From positions 1 to 64,000 of the forward strand of contig JAQVNJ010000005.1 in assembly GCA_028703175.1 (NCBI GenBank): a stretch of 64,000 nt of DNA, given 5' to 3'. Each line of letters starts with the position of its first letter. The stretch's first letter is position 1. This stretch comes from JAAYCB01 sp012744395. Its GTDB lineage: Bacteria; Planctomycetota; Planctomycetia; Pirellulales; Thermoguttaceae. A program made the translations under genes and the position numbers. Below the pieces are notes generated by a model. The model was given only the letters and a program-made list of their open reading frames with translations. It made no database searches and had not been told where the DNA came from. Below, piece after piece: positions 26,999 to 34,922 of the stretch.

Positions 26999-28564
26999 AT
27001 GCAGGGTAGTCAGTCGGCAGCGGAGAACCCGGTCGGCGCGCGGACCGTGGCGGCGATCGATATGGGGTCGAACTCGGTGCGGATGGTGATCGCCGAGGTG
27101 CTGTCCGACGGCCGCATCGAGTGGCTCGAACGCTTGCACCGGGGCGTCCGGCTGGGCCAGGACACCTTCCGGCGCGGCCGCCTCGGCAACCGGAGCATGA
27201 GCGCGGCGCTGGCCGTGCTCCGCGACTACCGGCAGATGCTCGACCTCTACCGCGTCGAGAAGATCCGCGCCGTGGCGACCAGCGCGGTCCGCGAGGCGAT
27301 CAACTGCGACACGTTCCTCGACCGCGTCTTCATGGCCACGGGGCTGAACGTGGAGGTGATCAGCACGTCGGAAGAGAGCAGCCTGACCGTCTCGGCCGTC
27401 CGCCGCGCCGTGCCGGCCGACTCGGTGGTCAACCGCGGCCGCGCCCTGATCGCCGACGTTGGCGGCGGCAGCACGCTGCTGATCGTGCTCGAAGAGGGGG
27501 AGATCGCCAATTCGCTCAGCCTGCGGCTGGGCTCCGTCCGGCTTCAGGAGATGTTCCCCACCGGACAGGAGTCGGCCGACCGCTCCTCCGACGTGTTGAG
27601 CCGGCACATCAGCAAGGCGGTTGCCGCCGCCGAGGGGTCGGTCCGGCTCGACGAAATCCGCTCCCTGGTGGCCGTCGGCGGCGACGTCCGCTTCGCCGCG
27701 CGGAAGATCCGTGCAGCGACCGCCTTGCAGGACCTGTACTGCGTCTCCGCCGCCGACTTCAATCGGCTCGTCTCCGCCTGCCGGCGACTCTCCGTGGAGC
27801 AGGCCGCGCGGAAGTACGGCCTGCCGATCGCCGATGCGCAGACCTTGACCCCGGCGCTGTTGGTCTACCAGTCGCTGCTGCGGAGGACAAAGGCCACATC
27901 GATGTTCGTCTCGCGGGTCTCGATGCGCGACGGACTGCTGCTGGAACTGGCGCGGAACGCGTCGGGCGAGGAGGACGCGCAGGCCGCCGAGGGAACGCGG
28001 CATTCGGCCACCAAGCTGGCGGAGAAATACCGCGTCGACCGGCAGCACGCCAAGGACGTGGCGCGGCTCTCCGTCCGACTGTTCGACGAGTTCCAGGCGG
28101 ACCACGGGCTCGGCCCGCGGCAACGGCTGCTGCTCGAGGTCGCCGCGCTGCTCCACGAAGTGGGCGGCTACGTAGCGGCCCCTTCCCATCATAAGCACAG
28201 CTTCTACCTGATCCGCTATTCGGAAATCTTCGGCCTCCGCCCCCGCGAAATCGAGATCGTCGCCCACATCGCCCGCTACCACCGCCGCAGCGGGCCCAAA
28301 CCCGGGCACATGGACTACATGAGCCTGCCCCGCGAGCCGCGCGTGATGATCAGCAAGCTGGCCGCGCTGCTGCGGACGGCGGACGCCATCTGCCGCGGCC
28401 AGATCCGCGACGTCCAGTCGCTCCGCTTCGAACGGCAGGGAGACGACCTGGTGATCACCGTGCCTGGGGTGAACAACTTGGGGCTGGAGCGGAAGGCGAT
28501 TGCCGACAAAGGCGCCATGTTCGAGGATATCTACGGGATGAAGATCCGCCTGGAAGAGGTTTGA
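26999..28564 (+). CDS. Ppx/GppA exopolyphosphatase-type phosphatase
   Basis: The 521-residue product shows the ASKHA fold of Ppx/GppA: AAIDMGSNSVRMVIAEV (phosphate 1 loop), AVATSAVREAINCD, and ALIADVGGGSTLL (phosphate 2 loop). The C-terminal HD-like domain has EVAALLHEVGGYV and HHKHSFYLI, matching the Ppx signature. The enzyme hydrolyses terminal phosphate from polyphosphate or the gamma/5' phosphate of pppGpp; sequence alone does not separate these. ATG 26999 is preceded by a GAAGGCGAG box. The position between CHAD and ppk1 argues for polyphosphate. The gene ends in TTGA overlap with an alternative ppk1 start at 28561. Confidence 0.93.
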   Translation: MQGSQSAAENPVGARTVAAIDMGSNSVRMVIAEVLSDGRIEWLERLHRGVRLGQDTFRRGRLGNRSMSAALAVLRDYRQMLDLYRVEKIRAVATSAVREAINCDTFLDRVFMATGLNVEVISTSEESSLTVSAVRRAVPADSVVNRGRALIADVGGGSTLLIVLEEGEIANSLSLRLGSVRLQEMFPTGQESADRSSDVLSRHISKAVAAAEGSVRLDEIRSLVAVGGDVRFAARKIRAATALQDLYCVSAADFNRLVSACRRLSVEQAARKYGLPIADAQTLTPALLVYQSLLRRTKATSMFVSRVSMRDGLLLELARNASGEEDAQAAEGTRHSATKLAEKYRVDRQHAKDVARLSVRLFDEFQADHGLGPRQRLLLEVAALLHEVGGYVAAPSHHKHSFYLIRYSEIFGLRPREIEIVAHIARYHRRSGPKPGHMDYMSLPREPRVMISKLAALLRTADAICRGQIRDVQSLRFERQGDDLVITVPGVNNLGLERKAIADKGAMFEDIYGMKIRLEEV

Positions 28565-28611
28565 AGCCCGATCCCGGAGCCGATCGACGATCGGGCCCGT
28601 TCGGAGAAGAG

Positions 28612-30729
28612 ATGGCCAAGATTAACCTGAAATCGCCGGAACTCTACATCAACCGCGAGCTGAGCTGGCTCGAATTCAACGACCGCGTGCTCCGCGAAGG
28701 CCTGAACGGCGAATTGCCCCTCCTCGAGCGGTTGAAGTTCCTGGCGATCGTCAGCGCCAACCTCGACGAGTTCTTCATGATCCGCGTGGCCGGATTGATG
28801 CAGCAGCGATCGGCCAAAGTCCGCAAGCGCGACATCGCCGGGATGACGCCGACCCAGCAGCTCCAGGCAATCTCAGCACGCGTGCACCGGATGTTTGCCG
28901 AACAGTCCGCCGGAATTCGCCAGGTCCTCGGCAAGCTGGCCGAGCACGGGCTCTGCGTGTTCGAACCCCGTGACTGGTCGCCGGAGCAGCGCGCGTTCCT
29001 CAGTGGCTTGTTCACCCGCGAGCTCCATCCGGTGCTCACGCCGATGGCCCTGGAGGACCTGGATCCGCAGCCCCTGCTGCCCGGGCTACAGCTTCACGTG
29101 GCGCTTCAGCTCCTCGTCGAGACGGAGCGCGGCCGCGAGAAACGCGTCGCGGTGGTCCCCGTCCCCAGCCGCCTGCCGCGGTTCGTCCACCTGCCCTGCG
29201 AGTCGGAGGTCCACCTGGCGCGGCTGGAGGACGTCATCGCCGAGCACGCTGAATTGCTGTTCCCCGGCTGCGAGGTCCTCTCCAGGACCCTCTTCCGCAT
29301 CACCCGCGACGCCGACGTGGCGATCCAGGACGACGACGCCAGCGATCTGCTGACCGTCGTGGAGGAGGCGGTGATCGCGCGGCGCCGCCGCGGCGCTGTC
29401 CGGCTGACGGTCTCCGCGGGCCTCGCGCCCGAGCTGCTGCGGTGGCTCAAGGGATGGCTCGGCCTCCGCACCGAGGAAGTCTACGAGGTCGACGGCATGC
29501 TCGACGCCCGGGCGCTTCGGCAGCTTGTGGCGCTGCCCCGCTTCGAGTCGCTCGCCGACGCCGACTGGCCCCCCCAGACTCCCCGCGACCTGATCGGATC
29601 GGAGAACATCTGGCAGACGATCCGCGACCAGGACGTGATGCTCTTCCATCCCTACGAGACGTTCGATCGCGTGGTCCAGCTCGTCGAGGAGGCCGCCGCG
29701 GACAGCGACGTCCTGGCGATCAAGCAGACCCTCTACCGGACAAGCGGCAATTCCCCCATCGTCAAAGCCCTCGGACGCGCGGCGGCAAACGGCAAGGAGG
29801 TGACCGTGCTCGTCGAATTGAAGGCCCGGTTCGACGAAGCGGCGAACGTCGGCTGGGCACGCCAGCTCGAGAACGCCGGCTGCCACGTGATCTACGGGAT
29901 CGCCGGACTGAAGACCCACGCCAAGGCCCTGTTGATTGTCCGCCGCGAATCGGGCCGCATCCAGCGCTACGTGCACCTCGCCACCGGCAACTACAACGAC
30001 AGCACCGCCAGACTCTATTCCGACGTCGGCCTGATCACCTCCAACCGCGAACTGGCCGCCGACGTGGCCGCGTTCTTCAACCTCTTGACCGGCTATTCCG
30101 AGGCCGTCGGCTGGTCGCGGCTGACCGTCGAACCGCGGCGGCTCAAGGAGCGGTTCGTCGAATTGATCGAACGCGAGGTCGAGGTCTCAACAGCCGAGAT
30201 GCCCGGCCTGGTGATGGCCAAGGTCAACTCCCTCGAACATCCGGAGATTTGCGAGGCCCTGTATCGCGCCAGCCAGGCCGGCGTCCAGGTCCTGCTCAAC
30301 GTGCGGGGCATCTGCTGCCTGAAGCCGGGGGTCAAGGGCGTGTCCGAGAACATCGAAGTCCGCTCGATCATCGATCGCTACCTGGAGCACGCCCGGATCT
30401 TCTACTTCCGCAACGGCGGCCACGAGGAGGTCTACCTTTCGAGTGCCGACTGGATGCGGCGGAACCTGGACAACCGCCTCGAAATCGTGTTTCCCGTCAT
30501 CAGCGAGACGGTTCGCCGCCGGCTGATCGGCATCCTGGAGACCTATTTTGCCGACAACGTCAAGGCCCGCCGGCTCCTGCCGGATGGATCCTACCAGCCG
30601 GTGCCCCGCTCGGGCCGCCGCATCCGCGCGCAGGAGGCGTTCTACCGGGAGGCCGTCGAGGCCGTCCGCGCCGCCGAACAGACCCTCGTCCGCTTCCGGC
30701 CCCTGAAAAGCCCCGAGACCGAAGGGTAA
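28612..30729 (+). CDS. ppk1: Polyphosphate kinase 1
   Basis: ATG 28612 (MAKINLKS) with a GGAGAAGAG box gives 705 residues, the normal length for Ppk1. The four-domain layout is visible: N-terminal YINRELSWLEFNDRVL and ANLDEFFMIRVAG, head domain, then two phospholipase-D-like catalytic domains with LFHPYETFD, AIKQTLYRT, YGIAGLKTHAKALLIVRRE (the autophosphorylated His), VHLATGNYN, and EVYLSSADWMRRNLDNRLEIVFPV. The enzyme makes polyphosphate from ATP reversibly, on the inner membrane or in granules. An upstream in-frame TTG at 28561 would overlap the ppx stop. It completes the CHAD-Ppx-Ppk1 cluster. Confidence 0.96.
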   Translation: MAKINLKSPELYINRELSWLEFNDRVLREGLNGELPLLERLKFLAIVSANLDEFFMIRVAGLMQQRSAKVRKRDIAGMTPTQQLQAISARVHRMFAEQSAGIRQVLGKLAEHGLCVFEPRDWSPEQRAFLSGLFTRELHPVLTPMALEDLDPQPLLPGLQLHVALQLLVETERGREKRVAVVPVPSRLPRFVHLPCESEVHLARLEDVIAEHAELLFPGCEVLSRTLFRITRDADVAIQDDDASDLLTVVEEAVIARRRRGAVRLTVSAGLAPELLRWLKGWLGLRTEEVYEVDGMLDARALRQLVALPRFESLADADWPPQTPRDLIGSENIWQTIRDQDVMLFHPYETFDRVVQLVEEAAADSDVLAIKQTLYRTSGNSPIVKALGRAAANGKEVTVLVELKARFDEAANVGWARQLENAGCHVIYGIAGLKTHAKALLIVRRESGRIQRYVHLATGNYNDSTARLYSDVGLITSNRELAADVAAFFNLLTGYSEAVGWSRLTVEPRRLKERFVELIEREVEVSTAEMPGLVMAKVNSLEHPEICEALYRASQAGVQVLLNVRGICCLKPGVKGVSENIEVRSIIDRYLEHARIFYFRNGGHEEVYLSSADWMRRNLDNRLEIVFPVISETVRRRLIGILETYFADNVKARRLLPDGSYQPVPRSGRRIRAQEAFYREAVEAVRAAEQTLVRFRPLKSPETEG

Positions 30730-31064
30730 CCGAATTCATCCAGGAGCGATTGGTGGGGTGGCGCCGGCGCGTTGGTTATCGCGAACGGCTCGGTTCCCGA
30801 TTCTTCTGGGAAACCTCGTCAAACGGCCTGAACGCAGGAGTATCTGCCGGTTATGCCGATTATTCGTGTGGGGCACTCTCGGCCGCCCCGGGGCCGGCGG
30901 TAGACGGCCCGCGCGCCGAAGGACCGGATAGCGGAGCGCACATCGGAGGCGGACCTTCCGGCTTGCAATCCGGCTCGGCCTGCTGTCTACTGTCTTCGGG
31001 ATGATCGGCCTTCAGCCGGTTGATTTCCGCGTTTCCGCATCAACCTCGCCGCCTCGGTGCTCCC
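30730..31064. other. Intergenic, nothing recognised
   Basis: 335 bp between ppk1 and the GH5 gene. No coding region, RNA gene or clear promoter is seen. Short AT-richer stretches near 30850-30870 may hold a promoter, but no consensus pair fits. Confidence 0.5.
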
Positions 31065-32591
31065 ATGAAGTCTCGCCTCCTCGCCATGGCGCTTGCCTGG
31101 CTGTCGGCCATGCCTTGCCTGTGCCGGGCCGACGATCCTGGTGGTTTTCCATCGGCCGCGCCCGAAAAGCTGCCTCGTTGGCGCGGCTTCAACCTGACCG
31201 ACAAGTTCCACCGCGATTGGAGTAACGGGCCGTTCCAAGAGTCGGACTTCCGGTGGATTCACGATTTTGGGTTCAATTTCGTCCGGCTGCCGATGGACTA
31301 CCGGATTTGGATCGAAGGCGACGACTGGAACCGTTTCCGCGAAGAGCCGCTCCGCGAGATCGACGAGGCGGTCGACTGGGGCAAGAAGTACCGCATCCAC
31401 GTGTCGCTCAATTTTCATCGCGCGCCGGGCTACACCGTGGCCAACCCCCGGGAAGCCAAGAGCCTGTGGACCGATGCAGACGCCCAGCGCGCCTGCGCCG
31501 CCCATTGGGCGATGTTCGCCCGCCGCTACCGCGACATCCCCAGCGCGCGGCTGAGCTTCAATCTGTTCAACGAACCCTCCGGCGTCGAGGAACAGGTCTA
31601 TGTCGAGGTCGTCCGCAAAATCGTGGCCGCGATCCGCGCCGAGGACGCCGACCGGCTGATCATTTCCGACGGGCTGGGGTACGGCCAGCGTCCCGTCCTC
31701 GCCTTGGCCGAGTTGAAACTGGCCCAGGCCACGCGCGGCTACACGCCGTCGGACGTCTCGCACCATCAGGCAAGCTGGGTCGGCGGCACGAAACACGACC
31801 CGACACCCGCCTGGCCCCGCCCGCGGGCAATCGGATGGCTGTACGCGCCGACCAAGAAGGAAGTGCCGGCAGACGCCCGGCTGCCGTTGCGGATCGATGG
31901 GCCGTTTACGGAGGGGGCCAGCCTCCGCTTGCGGGTCGCCACCGTCTCCTCGCGGGCACGGCTGGTGGTCCGCGGCGACAGCCGCACGCTGCTTGACAAG
32001 CAGTTTGTCTGCGGCCCCGGCGAGGGCGAGTGGCAGAAGGCGGTCTTCATGCCCGAGTGGAACATCTACCAGAACGTCTACAACCGCGACTACGAAGCAG
32101 CGCTTCCCCCGGGCGTGGCCCGCGTCGAGATCGCCGTTGTCTCCGGCGACTGGCTGCGGCTCGGCGAGTTGGGCATCACCCGCCCGGGCGCCCAGGAGGA
32201 CGTCCTCAGCCTCCGGTCCGAGTGGGGGCAGAAACCGGCCCATGCCCGCTATACGCCCGGCGGCGCCGGGGGGCCCTTCCTCTGCGAAACGAGGGAAGAC
32301 CGCCAGTGGCTCTGGCGGACGAGGATCGTCCCCTGGCTGGAGGCCGAGCGCGCCGGCATCGGCGTGATCGTGGGCGAATTCGGCTGCTTCAACAAGACGC
32401 CGCACGATGTCGCCCTCCGCTGGCTGGAAGACTCGTTGGCCAACTGGCGGAAGTGCGGATGGGGCTGGGCGCTGTGGAACTTCCGCGGCTCGTTCGGGAT
32501 TCTCGACAGCGGCCGCGACGACGTCGACTACGAGGATTTTCACGGCCACAAGCTGGACCGGAAGATGCTCGAGCTGCTCCAGAGAAATTGA
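31065..32591 (+). CDS. Secreted glycoside hydrolase family 5-like enzyme
   Basis: ATG 31065 gives 508 residues with a signal peptide (MKSRLLAMALAWLSAMPCLC). GH5 cellulase-like motifs are RGFNLTDKF, FNFVRLPMDYRIW, RIHVSLNFHRAPG, SFNLFNEPSG (acid/base E170), DVSHHQASW, GVIVGEFGCF (nucleophile Glu near 440) and GWALWNFRGSFG. An insertion of about 115 residues (roughly 245-370) is beta-rich (LRLRVATVSSRARLVVRGD, VEIAVVSGDWLRLGEL) and may be a carbohydrate-binding module placed inside the barrel. It hydrolyses a beta-glucan or beta-mannan type linkage outside the cytoplasm. An FAD oxidoreductase gene starts 18 bp downstream. Confidence 0.9.
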   Translation: MKSRLLAMALAWLSAMPCLCRADDPGGFPSAAPEKLPRWRGFNLTDKFHRDWSNGPFQESDFRWIHDFGFNFVRLPMDYRIWIEGDDWNRFREEPLREIDEAVDWGKKYRIHVSLNFHRAPGYTVANPREAKSLWTDADAQRACAAHWAMFARRYRDIPSARLSFNLFNEPSGVEEQVYVEVVRKIVAAIRAEDADRLIISDGLGYGQRPVLALAELKLAQATRGYTPSDVSHHQASWVGGTKHDPTPAWPRPRAIGWLYAPTKKEVPADARLPLRIDGPFTEGASLRLRVATVSSRARLVVRGDSRTLLDKQFVCGPGEGEWQKAVFMPEWNIYQNVYNRDYEAALPPGVARVEIAVVSGDWLRLGELGITRPGAQEDVLSLRSEWGQKPAHARYTPGGAGGPFLCETREDRQWLWRTRIVPWLEAERAGIGVIVGEFGCFNKTPHDVALRWLEDSLANWRKCGWGWALWNFRGSFGILDSGRDDVDYEDFHGHKLDRKMLELLQRN

Positions 32592-32609
32592 GAAACGCGA
32601 GGATCTGGT

Positions 32610-34916
32610 ATGGCGATACGAGGACTCTTGTTAACGTGCGGGTTGGCATTTCTTTTCGCACCTCCGGGCCGGGCGGCCGCTGAGCGGGTGGTGTTTGTCG
32701 AGGCCGAGAGCTTCGCCGACCCCGGCGGGTGGGTCCTCGATACCCAGTTCATCCAGATCATGGGCTCGCCCTATCTCCTGGCGCATGGCCTGGGCGAACC
32801 GGTCGGCGATGCCGTGACGACCGTCACCTTCCCGGAAACCGGCCGCTACCGGGTGTTCGTCCGCACCAAGGACTGGGTCGCCCGCTGGAATGCGCCGGGG
32901 ACGCCGGGCAAGTTCCAATTGATCGTCGACGGCAAGCCGCTCGCCGAGACCTTCGGCACCAAGGGGGCCGATTGGCACTGGCACGAAGGCGGCGAGGTGT
33001 CGATCGAGAAGAGACAGGTCGAAGTCAGGCTGCACGATCTCGCCGGCTTCGGCGGCCGCTGCGACGCGATCCTGTTTGCCAAACACGCCGCATACGTTCC
33101 GCCCAACGGCAACCAGCCGCACGCCGCCTGGCGGCAGCGGCTGCTCGGATTGCCCGACGAGCCGGTCGCCACCGACCAGTTCGACCTGGTCGTCGTCGGC
33201 GGCGGCTATTCGGGCTGCGGCACGGCGATCTCGGCGGCGCGGATGGGGCTGAAAGTCGCCCTGATCCAGGACCGGCCCGTTCTCGGCGGCAATTCCAGCA
33301 GCGAGGTCCGCGTCTGGCCGCAGGGCAAGACGCGCCGCGGCCTCTTCCCGCGGATCGGCGAGATCATCGAGGAATTCAGCCCCGACCCGAAGGAATCGCC
33401 CGGCACGAAAGAGGAATTCAAGGACGAGCTGAAGACCGAGGTCGTCTCCGCCGAGAAGAACATCGCGCTGTTTCTCAATCACCATGCATACGAGGTGCAG
33501 ACCGAAGACGGGCGGATCGCCGCCGTCGTCGCCTTCGACACGCGGACCGGCGAGCACAAGCGGTTCAAGGCCAAGCTGTTCACCGATTGCACCGGCCACG
33601 GCACGATCGGCTTTCTGGCCGGCGCCGACTCCGAAACGACCGAAGAAGGCCACATGGGAATGAGCAACATGTGGCGCTGGGAACAGACCGCCACGAGGCA
33701 GCCGTTTCCCGAGACGCCCTGGGCCCTGGACCTGGAAATGAGCGATTTCCCCTATCCGGGCAAACGCGGCCCCGGCGCTGCCGGCGGCGCCGGCCCCTGG
33801 TTCTGGGAAACCGGCTTCGACAAGGACCCGATCCGAGACCTGGAATACATGCGCGACTGGAACCACCGGGCGGTGTTCGGGGCCTGGAACGCGATGAAAA
33901 ACCGCGGCGGCAAGGCCGAGCACGAGAACGCCGTGCTCACCTGGCTGGCCTACATCGGGGGGCCGCGCGAGTCGCGCCGCCTGATGGGCGACGTGGTCCT
34001 CTCGCAGGAGGACGTGGCCCAACTGAAGGTCTATCCCGACGCCTGCGTCCCCTCCACCTGGTCGATCGATCTCCACTATCCCCGCAAGGAGTTCATTCCC
34101 AAGAAGTATCCCGACGATCCCTTCATTTCCATCGCGGAGTTCCAGCAGCACGTCGACAGGACGAACGGCTACCCCGTCCCCTACCGCTGCTTCTATTCGC
34201 GCAACGTGCCCAACCTGTTCATGGCGGGACGCTGCGTCAGCGTGACCCACGAAGCCCTGGGGACGGTCCGCGTGATGAAGACCTGCGGGATGATGGGCGA
34301 AGTGGTCGGCAAGGCCGCCTCGATCTGCGTGGCCCATGAATGCGGTCCGCGGCAGGTCTACGACCAGTATCTCGGCGATCTGAAAAAGCTCCTCGAGCTG
34401 CCCGGCGTTGCCCGGCGCGATTCGGTCACCGGGCCGATCTACATGTCCGGGCCCGTGCCGCCGCCGGCCGCCGTCGAAGAGTTGAAGGTCGGCATCAATC
34501 CGGCAAGCCTGCCCGGCAAGGTGATCGACAATCGGCTGGCGGAGATGTCCGGCAAATGGGGTTCCGGCACCGGGCTGGCGGGCTATATCGGCCTGGACTA
34601 CGTCTACGCGGGCCCCGCTTCCAACGCGTCCGCCAGGTTCCCGATCGCGGTGGACGCAAGCGGCGTCTACGAGATCCGCCTGGCGTATCGCGATCACGAG
34701 AATCGCGCGTCCAATGCGTCGGTCGAAGTCCGCCACGACGGGGGCAGCGAAAAGCGGGTCATCGACATGAAGAAAGCGCCGCCACTGGCCTCCGGCTTCC
34801 TCTCGCTCGGCAAGTTCAAGTTCTCCGCCGGCAGGCGCGGGGCCGTCGTCGTTTCGGCCAAGGGCGCCAACGGAAACGTCTGCGTCGACGCGATCCAGAT
34901 TCTGCCGGCGGAGTAG
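32610..34916 (+). CDS. Secreted FAD-dependent oxidoreductase with carbohydrate-binding-like ends
   Basis: This 768-residue protein has a signal peptide (MAIRGLLLTCGLAFLFAPPG). Residues 25-165 form a beta-sandwich (VVFVEAESFADPGGWVLD, YRVFVRTKDWVARW). An FAD_oxidored-type core follows with FDLVVVGGGYSGCGTAISAA, VLGGNSSSEVRVWPQG, TDCTGHGTIGFLAGAD and NLFMAGRCVSVTHEA. A second beta-sandwich (about 640-765) of golvesin-like or CBM-like type closes the protein. Members of this planctomycete and Bacteroidetes family are predicted to oxidise polysaccharide-linked or glycoside substrates outside the cytoplasm; the reaction is not proven. The 18-bp spacing from the GH5 gene suggests joint action on one glycan. 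Confidence 0.85.
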   Translation: MAIRGLLLTCGLAFLFAPPGRAAAERVVFVEAESFADPGGWVLDTQFIQIMGSPYLLAHGLGEPVGDAVTTVTFPETGRYRVFVRTKDWVARWNAPGTPGKFQLIVDGKPLAETFGTKGADWHWHEGGEVSIEKRQVEVRLHDLAGFGGRCDAILFAKHAAYVPPNGNQPHAAWRQRLLGLPDEPVATDQFDLVVVGGGYSGCGTAISAARMGLKVALIQDRPVLGGNSSSEVRVWPQGKTRRGLFPRIGEIIEEFSPDPKESPGTKEEFKDELKTEVVSAEKNIALFLNHHAYEVQTEDGRIAAVVAFDTRTGEHKRFKAKLFTDCTGHGTIGFLAGADSETTEEGHMGMSNMWRWEQTATRQPFPETPWALDLEMSDFPYPGKRGPGAAGGAGPWFWETGFDKDPIRDLEYMRDWNHRAVFGAWNAMKNRGGKAEHENAVLTWLAYIGGPRESRRLMGDVVLSQEDVAQLKVYPDACVPSTWSIDLHYPRKEFIPKKYPDDPFISIAEFQQHVDRTNGYPVPYRCFYSRNVPNLFMAGRCVSVTHEALGTVRVMKTCGMMGEVVGKAASICVAHECGPRQVYDQYLGDLKKLLELPGVARRDSVTGPIYMSGPVPPPAAVEELKVGINPASLPGKVIDNRLAEMSGKWGSGTGLAGYIGLDYVYAGPASNASARFPIAVDASGVYEIRLAYRDHENRASNASVEVRHDGGSEKRVIDMKKAPPLASGFLSLGKFKFSAGRRGAVVVSAKGANGNVCVDAIQILPAE

Positions 34917-34922
34917 CCCGGA

